The notes: generated by a model from the sequence alone, not told the origin. A stretch of 64,000 nt of DNA from Cavia porcellus (GCF_034190915.1 NW_026947507.1:31548001-31612000); one strand, 5' to 3'; positions 37,280 to 49,140 are shown, counted from the first letter of the stretch. Program-made: numbers and translations.

Positions 37280-39525
37280 CTGCTTCACCAGAAGGTTAAA
37301 ACCCTCCGTATTTTCTCTGTGTGTGTCCTTTCCTCTCCCCGCTTCTCTCTCATAATTTTCATTTCCTTGTTGTTTTACACGTTTCCTTTTATTTCCCGTC
37401 TCTATTCTCCATTGCTGACTGAAGTGTTCCTATTTCTGGTCATGGTGGCATCAGAGACAACACAGGAACTTAGTTATGATGGTGCCTTCGTTTTTACGCT
37501 GTTTCTCTGCTTCTTGTGAGGATATCGCAGATCTCAGACAGTAACTGGCTTGCACTTCACAGATTTGCCTCCTGGGTCATCAGTGATTTGACCAGTTTGA
37601 GCAACCAGCGAAAGTTGCTCATCTTACTAGTTGTTCACTCTTAGAGTTTGCGACCAGGGTGTATAGAGTAATTCGACATCATACAAGAATGGTTTCCCTC
37701 TGGATTCCTCAGTGATTCCTCTAGAAAGCTGTCTAATTTTCCAAAGGTTGAGATCGTATTAGTCACATAGCTCAGACTAAGTCATGCTTTTTTCCTAGAA
37801 TAAAAAGCTGGAGAGGTTAGAGCTCCCAAGGTAGACACGCTTTAATAACAACAGCAACAGCAACAAAGGTTTCAGGGACTTGGAAATTCACTTGTTTCAA
37901 AAAATAGACGATAGTCTATGCTGGGAAACTTGACCATTTTTAATTATTGAAAGTAAATGTGTATTTTGTTTCCACTTGAGAAAGTAATACTATAGCTCTT
38001 AAATGAAATGTAACATTTAAAACTTTGTACTCAATACAACCTTAAATTTATAAATTGTGAATGCATATCTGTTCTTTTCCTTGGTTTTCATTTACTTATC
38101 TTTCTTTTAAAAATGGATTTTTTAAATAAAAAATCGACGCTTTAATGTGTTTAGAGTGTGGGTTAATATTAACATTTACCTTTTCATGGAAGGAGATAAA
38201 ACACTACATATCTTTTGCCTTAACCCCACAGTAGCCTGGTAGCTCTGAGGAACCTGGTTTTCACACAGGTTTAGTAACCTTATGAGTCCATCTGCTGGGA
38301 AAAGCAAAGTCAGGTATACAAAACACTTTTCTATAACTTGCGGTGGTGTACTTTCTATCACACTGCCGTGTCCCTAAGCTCATAAGGGAAGAGAGAGGTC
38401 ATAAAGCAAGACCTTCCTTCCTGCAGTGGCTCAAAAACTCCAGCACATGAAAATTAACAAAATGGAGATTCTGGATTCTTTGTTTCAAAATTCAAGGTTA
38501 AGGCCAAGGAAACTGCATTTTAAGAACCACATCTGTTGATTCAGTGGCCAGTTCAAAGTTTAAAAATGAAAAACATTCCTGTGTGATAAATGAATCTAAA
38601 TTTTTAATTTTATGTAGGCAAATTACAGAAGTCATTTGATGAAGAATATTATGATCAAATTTAGTAGTGGAGTAAATACGGGGCAGCTGCGGACTCAGAG
38701 GAAACAGAATAATTTAATCCCTAGGATTACATTTCAGATATAAATTGGTTGCTACAACTGTGTTTTTTTTTTTTCAGGTAAAGCCTCATGTTTCTTAGTT
38801 TGTTTTTTAACATTTTATACTAGGCTGGAAACTTGAATGCAATTTTCTTCATAACATTTTCCACCCCTGTTCAAACTCCAGTATTGGAAAGAGATATGTC
38901 TTTTATGCTATTTTTGATAATTCTAACCTTTGTCCCTAAAGGAAACTGGCAGTAAAAACAAATAAGATGCAAGTCTTCAAAATCCAATCATTAAATTTAA
39001 CATTTAACCTGTTCTTGAAAAACACAAACTATTTTCAGAATTTTTCCTACTTCGTTCATTTCCTTAATATTTGTTTTAATTCTTGTCTGTGTACAGATTC
39101 ATTATCTAGCAGCAATTAATAAATAACAATGTTTCCTATTTTTGTCTTTGAAATTTAACCCCTAAACTTACATACTGCTGTGATTTTCCACTCAGAAGCA
39201 CAGTTGTAACTTTATTAAATGCCATCCTTTTTAATAAATCTGATCATCTTTAGGCAAGTTATAAGTCTTACAACTGAGAGTATAACTCTAAGCTCTGGTT
39301 GATTTTACACAGAATATTTTTTTCACTAATCTGGTTGTCATGTTACTAAAGTCTGCAGTGATTAATTTATTACTCATAAATAATCAGGTATATTCAGTAT
39401 ATCAGGTATACTAAATTCTTTAAGGTCCATATCTGATTCATCCGTGTCTTCTCCTCCTTGAACACATATTGGTTGTCAATAAAAACAATTACTTTGTGTT
39501 ATGAGACATTTGGATCATACAGACC
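37280..39525. other. Unique-looking DNA, no gene seen
   Basis: No supported gene. Short frames (for example plus 37319-37519, minus 38176-38361) have no known domain. T-run at about 38763-38774. Confidence 0.45.
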
Positions 39526-39529
39526 AGCA

Positions 39530-39745
39530 ATCAGATTCTGAATCTTCCACTTATTCATGTTCTCACTTTAGGCAAATTAATCAATCTTTCTTTTTCTTAA
39601 TCTATAGCATTGGAATAACAATAGTAATAATAAAACTATCTTCATCAAGTTGGAGAATTAGATGAGATAATGCATATAAAGTACTTGATATGATGCTGAA
39701 GTAACAGCATGTATCAAGTGAAATTGACTGTCAATAAAGAAAAAA
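39530..39745 (-). repeat. MIR-type SINE remnant
   Basis: 'Gaatcttccacttattcatg', 'tttaggcaaattaatcaatc', 'gagataatgcatataaagta' and 'gatgctgaagtaacagcatg' follow antisense MIR order. Confidence 0.6.
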
Positions 39746-39999
39746 GTATAAAATATTTTTTCTATCTATATTATAATAAGCTATTAGAACTCACCTAAAA
39801 TTGTTATGTACATACACACTTGCACACATACACACACACAGAGGAATGGTATTCCACCATAAAGGATAAGAACGTGCTTTATGTATTGTTATAGAACATT
39901 AGAAATACTGTTATTTAAAAGTAAAAATAACAAAAATGGTACATTTAAGTTTCTGGGAAGATCATAAAGATGAATCAGAACCACTCTTCCATTAAGGAG

Positions 40000-40345
40000 T
40001 GCAGATTAAGCTTAATCATCAACTTGATTGGCTTGGGAGCCAAGTAAGGAATTAATAAAACATACTTCTCAGTATGTCTGGGTGGGTCGAGGAGATGTGA
40101 TTTTGGGTTTCGTATCTGGCACCTTGTCCTTTCCTTTCTGCCTCTGCTCCTTTATTCTGTGTCTTGGCCACCATGAGCTAAGCAGCTTCACTCCACCATG
40201 CCTTTCCACCACAAAGCATCTGTTTTTGGAGCCACCTGCTCAAGAACTAAACCCTCTGAAACCATGAGTCAAATTAAAGCTCTTTTCCTTTAACTTATGG
40301 TGTCAAGTAGTTTGTCCCAATGATGAGAAAACTGACTAACTTATA
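40000..40345 (+). mobile_element. MaLR-type 5' LTR
   Basis: It begins TGCAGATTAAG and continues 'tcaacttgattggcttggga', 'ggtcgaggagatgtgatttt', 'ccatgagctaagcagcttc' and 'cctctgaaaccatgagtc', with a polyadenylation-like 'caaattaaagc' and the end 'gaaaactgactaac'. A similar LTR in the same direction lies at 40826-41169. The plus frame 40028-40267 is inside it. Confidence 0.75.
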
Positions 40346-40468
40346 AAATTCGTACCAAGACAGTGATCATTGCCATTATTTACTTGACTGTGATTCAGAA
40401 GCTTTTGGAACTGTTTCACATGAAGGGTTTGGAAAAGTTTGAAGATGTGGACCAGAGAAAGCCTAAAC
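40346..40468 (+). mobile_element. MaLR internal region start
   Basis: Directly after the LTR, 'ttcgtaccaagacagtg', 'cagaagcttttggaactg' and 'gggtttggaaaagtttgaag' resemble the usual non-coding start of MaLR internal sequence (primer-site region followed by a 'ggaact...ttggaaaagttt' stretch). It is cut short by the hAT-like element and has no coding capacity. Confidence 0.6.
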
Positions 40469-40790
40469 CAGTGATGGCGAAACCTATGCCACGTGTACTG
40501 CAGTTTGGGCTTGCAGGTCCCTCTCTCATGGCACATGAGTCAAATTGTCCCAGCAATTGAGCATCAGATATTGAGGTTTAATTGTTTACCTGTGCTGCTG
40601 TATTTTAGGATTACATAACTTATTTTTGATGTTTACAGCAGTTCAGTTTTGAGTTTGCCTTGATTCTTAGAAAATACTGTGGCTTGAATTTTGAGATATG
40701 TTTGAACTGCTTAGACAAAAAGAATTATTTCACTGTATTCAAGATTGTTTTATCATGTTAGAATTATTATTTTTATTACTATGTTTCTTC
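40469..40790. mobile_element. hAT-like non-autonomous DNA transposon
   Basis: It begins CAGTGATGGCGAAACCTATG, the terminal-repeat phrase of a widespread hAT-type MITE. Downstream phrases 'cagatattgaggtttaattg', 'cactgtattcaagattg' and 'tatcatgttagaattattat' have counterparts in the element at 42567-42789. The 3' terminal repeat is not evident, so the right edge is a guess. Confidence 0.55.
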
Positions 40791-40825
40791 GGAGATTAAA
40801 TATGATTTAAGGAGACATGTTTGGT

Positions 40826-41169
40826 TGTCAGATTGGCAAGGAGCTTAAATGTCAACTTGATAGGCTTGGGAACCACTTACAGAACCAATAAAGCTCACTT
40901 CGAGGTGAATCTGAGTGAGTCATGGAGGCATGATTTTGGCGTCCATATGTGGCTCCCTACTCCTTTCTTCCTGGCTCTATTCCCTGCTGTGCTTCCTGGC
41001 TGCCAAAACCTAAATGAATTCACTGTACTATAACTGCACCATGGTGTTCTGCTTTATAGCCACCAAATCATGGATTAAACTCGCTGAAACCATGAGCCAA
41101 ATTGAAGTTTACCTCCTTAAAGCTATAGGCAATAGGAAGTTCTCCCAGTAATGCAAAAATTGATTTACA
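40826..41169 (+). mobile_element. MaLR-type 3' LTR
   Basis: It starts TGTCAGATTGG and contains 'tcaacttgataggcttggga', 'gagtgagtcatggaggcatg', 'actcgctgaaaccatgagc' and 'caaattgaagtttacc', ending 'aaaattgatttaca'. It shares order and wording with 40000-40345 and lies in the same direction, 480 bp downstream. The flanking 5-mers AGGAG (39995-39999) and AGAAG (41170-41174) match 4 of 5. Confidence 0.7.
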
Positions 41170-41385
41170 AGAAGTTTAATGCCTACGTGTTACAGCATAA
41201 TTATTTCAGTGTAACAAAATGTGGATGTGGGAGTGTGTGTACATTTGTGAATGAAACAATGTGCATATGAAATGTTTAAGTATTTTCTTGCACATACATA
41301 AAATATTCTCAAAATGTATACAAAAATCATACCTCATTGCTTGTGGAGAAAGGAATTGAGGTCTTAGAAATAGATGAGTAATTTT

Positions 41386-41735
41386 TTTCTGTATTTTAAA
41401 TTTTTTTATTTTAAAGAGAAAAAAAAAACAGAAAAATCAAGAAACAAAAATAACAAGCAAAACAATGATGACAACAACATCAAAAATAAAACAATGGTGA
41501 TATAGGATTGCAAGGCAGGGTGATAGAACTTTAACAATGTTTGTTATATTGCATATTGCTGTCCTTCAAAGTAATTACTCTGGCTACCAGGTACAGGCAT
41601 GCAAGGTTGGTCAAACAATATAATATCCCTTGGATCGATTTCTTTCCCTTTTATTATATCTATTGTAACTTTTGGATCTTATATACTCTTTCAGTTTCTT
41701 ACACAAGCAAGACAATACAGTGTTTACACATGCTG
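41386..41735 (-). mobile_element. L1 3' end (5'-truncated)
   Basis: The left edge is a T/A-rich reverse tail. A block from 41528 to 41558 is identical over 31 bp to 49917-49947 in another L1 tail. Further right, 'actctttcagtttcttacac' matches the L1 at 57.3 kb. The copy is cut at about 41735, where an ID element begins. Confidence 0.8.
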
Positions 41736-41822
41736 TGTTTATTTATTTTTGGTACCAGGAATTGAACTCATAGCCACATGCTTGCAAGACAAGTATTTAT
41801 GCCGTTGATCTAATTCCCAGGT
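41736..41822 (-). mobile_element. ID-type SINE abutting L1
   Basis: A TTTA-rich tail, then 'ggtaccaggaattgaactca' (antisense B box), 'catgcttgcaagacaagta' and 'ttgatctaattcccagg'. It sits at the right end of the L1 tail. No exact target duplication is evident, so I cannot say whether it broke the L1 or landed beside it. Confidence 0.8.
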
Positions 41823-42473
41823 TCCTTGCATTTATTTTTTATAGCTTTTGAATTTTGAAACAGAGAAATATTTTATTTGTACAAATAATGGTAAATATAA
41901 TTCAAATTCTTTGGAATAGCAAACAGGAAGGTGAATTTAAACTAGGATCATTAAAAGAAAATAAAATTATTAAGAAAAACTTCCTGTCTCCCACACACAC
42001 ACAAAACAAAACATCCAAAAACCTTAAATATCGTAGAATGGTCTCTTATGATAAAATAAAAACTTTTAATACATATATGTAGAAAATGAAATTTAAAAGT
42101 GAGAATTTGTCTTCCTGACATTAGGAAGACATTAGGAATTGTCTTCATATTTTTATATAATAAACATCATTGGAATTACCCACACTTATTACATTTATTA
42201 CTTTTAAATGATTTTAGAAGACATTACAGTTTAATTACAGAAAGCTGACGAAGTGTTCACTCATAAGAATCTTTTTAAATACTTGAAATTCCTTCTCCTA
42301 AATATGATTAAGAATGGCATAACTTTTATGTTATTTATTAAAAAGGTATAAATTTTTAATACAGCCCAGTATCAGAATCCACTCAGAAGTCACATTTATG
42401 TTTTCTCTCAAATATGCTGAGCACCTACATGAGATTGTACAAAGACAATTTCAGGAAACCATTACTTAACAAT

Positions 42474-43033
42474 TGTATCAGTCAGCTTTACCCTTGCTGA
42501 AACAAAACACCAAAATGCCACAATTTAAAAGAAGAAAATTTTGGCTTACAGTTTCAAGTTTCAGTTCAGTGGTGGTAAACCTACAGCCCACAGGCCCGCT
42601 AAGAGCCCTCTCTGTTGGCTTGTGAGCCACAGCACTCCACATCCTGATCATCAGGTATTTAGGTTTAATTGAATTTTTCACTGTGTTTGATTGTTTTTAT
42701 CATATTAGAATTATTATTCCATTGCAATAAATAAGTGCATTTCAGGTTGCAATTTGGACTGTCAGGCTCTAAAACGTTTGCCATGACTTTTTTAGTCTAT
42801 AATTGGCTGGCTCCATGCCAGAAACAGCACAGCACAAGGTCAAGATTGAGCCAATACTTCTTATTTATGCTGTCTAGGAAGCAAAATGGAAGAACAGTGT
42901 CAGAGAAGAAGCCAGGGAACAGATATACTACCTAGAGTCATGCCTTTTCCTGGACACACCCAGAGGTGTTCCTTACTAATTTCTTAGGTGGCTCTCAAAC
43001 TAAACAAGTTTATAATTGAACTTAACCACCGCA
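42474..43033 (-). mobile_element. MaLR-type LTR (antisense), interrupted by a hAT-like element
   Basis: Left part: 'tgtatcagtcagctttaccc', 'gctgaaacaaaacacc' and 'cttacagtttcaagtttcag'. The match resumes after the insertion with 'agtctataattggctggctc', followed by 'ccatgccagaaacagcacag' and 'cttaaccaccgca'. Removing 42567-42789 joins 'gtttcagt' to 'ctataattggctggctcc', which parallels 'gttttagttcataatcagct' at 43.57 kb. Confidence 0.7.
42567..42789. mobile_element. hAT-like MITE with terminal inverted repeats
   Basis: 223 bp beginning CAGTGGTGGTAAACCTA and ending AAACGTTTGCCATGACTT, an imperfect inverted pair. The flanking 8-mers TTTCAGTT (42559-42566) and TTTTAGTC (42790-42797) match 6 of 8, as expected of a decayed 8-bp hAT target duplication. 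It has no coding capacity. It is related to 40469-40790. Confidence 0.75.
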
Positions 43034-43488
43034 TTTCACTCCTTATCCCTGGACCTATATGAGTCCTAGCTATGAGCAGAACAGCACCATGCATTGAATC
43101 CTGATTCAGAGTATAGACAGCCTTCTGAAAAACCTTGCCTGGATACTAGAAGGTATTGCTATCTAGCTGCATTGAAATTGTATTTTCAAAATGCCATTCC
43201 CATCATATATCAGTCCAGCTGCTTCCAAGTGGTAGGAAAATTTGGTGAGACCAGCAAATTCCATGAGCAAGAGTCCATTGCTTTACTTCTTGGGCCATGA
43301 AGTACATTCTGTAGTTAGAAACAATGTGTCAAATACCATGACAGTAGATTAGGCTTTTTAAAAATCTGTCAATGGTATTTCCAGCAGAAAACCATCTGCA
43401 GAGAATGGAAGTCTATGCCTACAATAAGCGTCTATTCTAGTAAGGATGAAGTATTACATTTTCCATGAGAGAAGTGATCCAATGTCTC

Positions 43489-43873
43489 GGTTACTTCTCT
43501 CTCATTACTCAGACAAAGTAACCAACACTCAAAATTAAGGGGGAAAAGTATATTTAGCTCACAGTTTGTAGAGGTTTTAGTTCATAATCAGCTGGCTCCA
43601 AGGCAGAGTGGCATGAGAGGGGCAACAGTTCATGGCAGCGGAAGACACTAAAAGAAACAAGAGCAAAGGGGTGAAACAAGTCTCCTTTTGCCCCTTTTAT
43701 CTGAGACCAGGGCAGTGCCAATCCAATCACTGGACTGGCCCAGTAGTCACTCATCCTTAATCCCAGCATAGGACTGCAATCACAAACTCTAGATTCAGCT
43801 CCCTGCTGAAAAAGCCCTCCCACCATGACCACTTGAGGCTTTAGGATAACATCCAGATACAAACCATATCACC
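43489..43873 (-). mobile_element. MaLR-type solo LTR (antisense)
   Basis: 'Ggttacttctctctcattac', 'cagacaaagtaaccaac', 'cacagtttgtagaggtttta', 'tggctccaaggcagagtgg' and the end 'catccagatacaaaccatat' follow the same antisense order as 27.8 and 59.6 kb. Minus frame 43554-43862 spans it and is not a gene. Confidence 0.75.
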
Positions 43874-43874
43874 C

Positions 43875-45320
43875 AATATAATCAACTTGCTAGCAGGTCA
43901 CAGCCTGACCACACCAGGAAACAGTGTCATATCAGGCACGCAGTGTTGGTCTCTACTCTTGGCCACTGAGTACTAAGTAGAGGCTGTAGAATGTTATTCT
44001 GGATTAGTGGACGTGACATGCTAAACCAGTTGATTCCTGCCACTGTGATGCTCATTAGGTAATGATGGGATCGCTAAGGAAAGGATGACTGCTACCCATA
44101 AAATGGAGCATGGCTCATCCTATCCAGTTGATTGTAAAACTTTTTTGTGGAGGCCACCTTGGAGAGCATTTATGTGGAACACACACATCTTCACATCTTT
44201 CACCCATGTGAAATGCCCTACTCATATGTCATTGTTACTATTTTTTTTCCCCAAATGTCATGGTCACAAATTTTCTAATCATGTTCTTTGTAAATGCCTG
44301 ACCATTCAGTTAGACCATTGCTTATGGCATATGAATTATTACATAGTCACATATTTGGCCATTTTTTCTTTTGAGCAAGATATTTGATCAAATGTGTTGA
44401 CTAAAATTCTGTCCACTGTGAAAATTTTCCTTCATCACTGTCTTTCAGCGATGTCCCAGAAAAGGACAGTGGTGTTATAGCTGACCATCTTAGGGTGGTG
44501 CCTAATAACATCCAGAACTGTCCATTAACCAGGCCGTAGTCATTTTTGTTTCTGTCAGTTGATCATAAGACACACACCATGAAGCCATTGGTGCACTCTG
44601 GTGAAAAGAAGGCAAAATAGCAGATGTAGGGATCATGTACATTTAGCCCAGTTCTGAATGTGCTTTACTTATGCCTTTGGGATCCTCTCAGGCATGGTCA
44701 CATATATGCCATTTCCATTAATGATGGACTATTGGAATGCACATTCTGCTTATGACTCAGTGGATCAGAAAATATCTAGTTCACGATAGAAATTTCAGAT
44801 TATTTGATCCTTGGCATTCTATGTTCAAATATTTGGTTTCCACTAAGACCCACAGGCAGCAAGAAGCTTTTCTCAAAGGGAAAATAGTTGTCTGCAGATA
44901 GTGGCAGAGCTATGCTCTAAAACCTTAAGAATCTCCACTATGATTCATCTATTGGGGTCACTGAGACTCCGAACAGCAGCCCTGTCTGCCACTGACACCT
45001 CAAGACACATCCAGAAAGTGTGTTTTACTAATCCCTCAGACTCCCACAGCATTAATGTTGATGACTAAGTTAACTGTCAAAATAGTTTTTAGAAGATAAG
45101 TTGGTTTTTATAAAAGAAAATAAGGATAGTATAAATTGGAACTATAAGAATTGTTTGCTTAAGCCATGATGAATTTATATTTGAGGCTTATGAGAAAATT
45201 ACAAATGAATTCTTTTTGTGCTAGAATTAAAACTGTAATAAAAAAATCCATTCTTTTTATGGGCAAGATTAGTCATATAATAGGCTCTTTATATATAAGA
45301 ACTAAAAAGAGGTGTCACTT
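43875..45320. other. Unique-looking DNA, no gene seen
   Basis: No supported gene. Several phrases have LTR-interior texture, but I cannot place them. The plus frame 44085-44387 has no recognised domain. Confidence 0.4.
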
Positions 45321-45324
45321 TTCA

Positions 45325-45450
45325 TACATGAAAGACAGCCGGAAGTGGTGACAACAGGATTACAAGTTTGACCCCAATGTGGCAATTTAGTAAGAGACTG
45401 CCTCAAAATAATATATAAAAAAGGAGGTGGGTTAGGGGAGAGCTCAGTAA
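45325..45450 (+). mobile_element. Possible dimeric B1+ID SINE
   Basis: 'Ggattacaagtttgacccc', 'gcaatttagtaagagactgc' and 'ctcaaaataatatataaaaa' resemble a B1 right end plus A-rich linker. It is followed by 'ggggagagctcagt', the start of an ID A box. The ID half is cut short. This is a layout known from sciurid-type SINEs. Confidence 0.5.
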
Positions 45451-45879
45451 AAAATAATAGGAAACATAGTTTCAATATAATTGTAGAAAAGTTCTTTAAT
45501 TATGGATTTTCATGTGGGAGGCAAAACAGCTCTTCGCATACATTATACTTGTTCTTATCTCAAAAATCAAATGTATTAAATTAGGACTTATACATAGGAA
45601 ATATTTTGCTTGTTCTTGAAAGCAGTTAACCAGTTCTGTACTGACTTAACTCTAAAACCATCAGAGGATAAGAGAAATATTTTAAGCCAGGCACAATTAT
45701 ACCCCAAAGGGCAAATATTTTACATTAAATTTTATCAAATATTATAAACAATGTTTTTAACTTAAAATGGTGCTAAAACCAAAATTAAAATAGAAAAATG
45801 TTTTAATTCACAGAAAGCTCTACAGTTTCCATTAGATAGGTTCATATGCTACTACTTTTCTGGAGTTCTTGGGACTCTT

Positions 45880-46235
45880 GGGATACTTTCCAGATTCTTT
45901 GAACAAAGAATTGGTCAAGACAAGAGCAAAAGGCAGAGAGGTTTTACATTTACTAAAGGTAAGAGAAGAAACATGCTCCGAAGAGACTATGTGGGCCAAC
46001 TAAAAGGAGCAAAACAAATACAGTGTCCAGAGGGAGAGTAGAACACTATGAAGGGCGAGCACAGTGGACAAGGGCTTAATGGTGGCCATCTTTTTTATCT
46101 CTCCTCCTCAGGCTGGTGTCAGATCCAAGGCATGCTATCAAAAGTCTGCTTGAGTTTTCACAAGAATTGAGATAGCATTCCCTGAGTGGTTCCAGGTGCA
46201 GAGCTTTGAAACTACTTTTCTTCACAATTTCTGGG
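45880..46235 (-). repeat. Possible antisense LTR
   Basis: 'Gaacaaagaattggtcaaga' and 'agaggttttacatttactaa' at the left edge, plus a GC-richer interior, look like the polyadenylation end of an antisense LTR. No family is assigned. Confidence 0.3.
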
Positions 46236-46374
46236 TCTCTATTAATTACAGGTTACACCTACTTACCCAGCCAGTTTTCCATGCCCTAATCTCCTGCCTC
46301 AATAAGGGGCATCATAATTGTTCAAACAGATATATTTTGGCAATAGAATTTGAAATGTAAACTCATAGGAAAGG

Positions 46375-46535
46375 AAAAACATGTTTTTCAAAAATATTTA
46401 ATTGAGTCACACATGTAAAATGTACATAAGTTATAAGTGTATAGTTTGATAAATTGCTACAAAGTGAGCACCTCTGTCTACCATAGGTCAAGAAATGGAG
46501 CATATCAAATTTCGTCTCCATCCCTTATATGCAAA
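46375..46535. repeat. Possible old L1 3' fragment
   Basis: 'Aaaatgtacataagttataa', 'gtgtatagtttgataaattg' and 'gagcatatcaaatttcgtct' resemble a phrase set found in 3' sequences of old L1 subfamilies. Diverged; strand not set. Confidence 0.4.
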
Positions 46536-46734
46536 TATTACAACCATAGGCAGTTAAGTCAATGTTAATATACATTCGGAAAGGGACTGGTATCTCCAGG
46601 AAGTCAGTGAAAGGTATCTCATTTGTGAGAATTGTGGCTGGAGGACCAGGAAAGTCCTTGAAATCAAAGTCACAATGGGTAGACTTACATTTTTCCCCTA
46701 AGGAATGAATGAAAACATGAGACTACACTGTAAT

Positions 46735-47085
46735 TGATACCAGTACCACCAGGTCCATTAAATCGAAATATGTATCAGACATTTAGTTGGGTGATTAGAA
46801 CCCCTGGGCCCATTCCTTCCTTAAAATGTTCCTGTTTTAGAAATCATAGATAATCCAAAGTTAATGATGTCAGCTATATGTCCTTGCTACATGATCCCCT
46901 TCCCTATTGGATCAATATTAGCTAAGTGGCTATGCTTGTAATCTTATTGGTTGATTATACTTTGACTCAAGTTGCACATACCTCATGATTTTGCCCTATA
47001 AATCATTCTCAGAGAAATTATCTCAGTAGTAACAACTTTTGGGACCCCTCCAGTCTCTCAGGAATTATTCCTGACACAGAAGAAA
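46735..47085 (+). mobile_element. LTR-like arm A of an inverted pair
   Basis: This arm matches the reverse complement of 47135-47500. The best block is 21 bp, identical at 46906-46926 and, inverted, 47335-47355. Other matched phrases are 'cccattccttcc' (46809) and 'ttgggacccct' (47039). It carries a TATA-like 'ccctataaatc' (46994), as a U3/R boundary would. I cannot name the family; ERV1-like is a guess. Confidence 0.65.
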
Positions 47086-47134
47086 GAATATTCCCAGCCT
47101 GCTGGATACCAGATGTGTTCAGTTCATGTCCCCT

Positions 47135-47500
47135 TAAAACAAAGAATAAATCCCAAAGGAGAAAGGAGAATAGAAAAGGAAAAGTTTATTGAGAGATAAC
47201 TCCTAAGAAACAGATAGGGTCCCAAAATAGTTTGCCACTAAGGGCCTTTGTCAAGTGTATACAGCAAGATCACAATGTGAGTACACATGGCTCAATATGG
47301 CTCAAAGCAACCTATGGGATTATAATCACAGTTGCTTAGCTAATATTGATCCAATATGAAGAGGGTCTCCTAACTAGGGTACCTGGGAAGAACAAAGGCA
47401 TTATGGGGAAGGAATGGATTGGGATGTTCTGGTCACCCACCTCTATGACTTGTGCTATCTGGACTTCCTTGACAAGTGGTACTAATTATAGTATAATTCC
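47135..47500 (-). mobile_element. LTR-like arm B of an inverted pair
   Basis: Inverted partner of 46735-47085, separated from it by about 50 bp. On the minus strand it contains 'caataaacttttccttttc', a polyadenylation-signal region, and 'ttttgggaccctat', which parallels the other arm. The arms are clearly diverged (small indels and many substitutions), so either the inversion or the two insertions are old. Confidence 0.65.
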
Positions 47501-47509
47501 AAGTTAACT

Positions 47510-48735
47510 GCTTAGCCCTCAGGGAAGCATGTATGTCTGGCTGTTGCATCTTTATCTTGAGGCCTGATCTTCTTCAGATGTGCCTCCAGCTACAATTCTG
47601 ATATCTTTAATTTTCTTATTTTTTCTGATATCTTTAAATAACTTATTTATTTTTATTATTTCCTTAATAGCCCAGACCTTCTCTCTGAATTTCTATCTAA
47701 ATTATCTGCCTATAATTTTCCTATTCCCCAATAAACCTTTGTTTGTCAACTGTATCTACTGAACATGACTTTTTATACAATTCACTCTGTTATAGTTGAA
47801 TTTCCACATATATGAAACTTTAATGGGCTCTGAATGAAGGAAAGCTATTATACATCCTGCTGGCAGGTCTGGAACACATGCATCCTAGTTTGAGATTTTG
47901 GAATTTTCTAGGGTTCTTTCTAATTCTTATCTCTACCTTCAGATAGTAGGCCTTAGTACAAAGATAAGAGAGTTGGTCCTTGGACATTGCCCCGGTTCAT
48001 TTGAGTGGAGAGGAGTGGCCCCATGTCCCTGATTCTACTATCTGTGTTAGAAAGAGATCCTGAAATGCCCAGATTGGCTTCTCCCTCCAAGAAACAAGGC
48101 TTTGATTGGAACATTTGTCCTATCAAGAACTCACTGAGCCTGGTACCAGATTTTCTTGATTTTGTACCAGATATAAATGATGAATTGAAAACAACACATT
48201 TTAGTTGGTTCCATGTGCAATACTGAGGAGTTACAGAGTTATCTTGAGCCTTGTATTCTGAACATGTGCCCTGTATCTCCATGACTTTGACACATTCTAC
48301 ACCAATGTTTGACCAGTCTAAGCCATCTCTAATTTTTCAATCTCATGTTCATAAGGATGATAATTTTGCCACATTAAAAGAAGCTATTCTTTAGCATAAA
48401 TTATAATTATTTCATAATTGTGCATCATATGCATACTATTTTCTGGAACTTAGTATAAATTTATTATTTAAAATGGATTCAAAGACTTATGGGTATGTAA
48501 ATTTTTATTGGATATATTCTTATTTATTATATATTAAATATATTTCTATTTATTTCTATTGCCTATTTGTACCTGAGTCTTTGTACAGCAATGAAATTGA
48601 CCTTTGAGTTACTATTCTGATGGAAGCAGAATCTATTTTACATGATGTTGCACACATATTACAGAAAACATACACTTAATCATAGAATTCAATTCTCTCT
48701 TCTTATTAATTTCTCATTACTCTTATGGGAAAATT
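47510..48735. other. Unique-looking DNA, no gene seen
   Basis: A short direct repeat 'ctgatatctttaa' occurs at 47598 and about 47627. No gene. Minus frame 47953-48282 and its plus overlap at 48005-48226 have no recognised domain. Confidence 0.4.
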
Positions 48736-48739
48736 TAAG

Positions 48740-49140
48740 GTTTTTAATTTGCCCCATTTATCCTGTTTTGCATATTCTGAATTTGAATTCAGAATCTTTG
48801 CATATGCTTTTAGCTCTGCCTAAAAAGCCTTTCTCCACCACTTGTAATTCTCCCTTTTTATTTTTTTAGGTTCTTTTCTTTCCTTTAGTTTGTCTTTACT
48901 CTCTTCCTTTTCCTTCACTGCTTTTCCTTCCTATATTCTCACACGTATTCCCTCTGCTTTATTCATCGCTGTTCAACCTTCATATTATACAGTTAAATTA
49001 AGTTCTTTCTTCTTGGGAAAATTTTCTTAATCCTAGTCCCAGAATAAATCAAATCCTTTTAGTTTTACACTCAGTACCAGCTTATGATCCTCTTTAGCAT
49101 CTAATCCAGTTTTTATTATATAGTCAAAATTTGCAAGTTT
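48740..49140 (+). repeat. L2 LINE 3'-end remnant
   Basis: 'Ctttgcatatgcttttagct' and 'ctgcctaaaaagcctttctc' correspond to the L2 phrase that reads 'tgcatatgctgttccctctgcctggaa...cctttc'. The following pyrimidine-rich 300 bp keep L2 order ('tctttagcatctaatccag'). Confidence 0.6.

Noticed and set aside
46994..47004. TATA-like motif as a gene promoter
   Set aside because: It lies inside an LTR-like repeat, so it is explained as part of the LTR rather than a host promoter.
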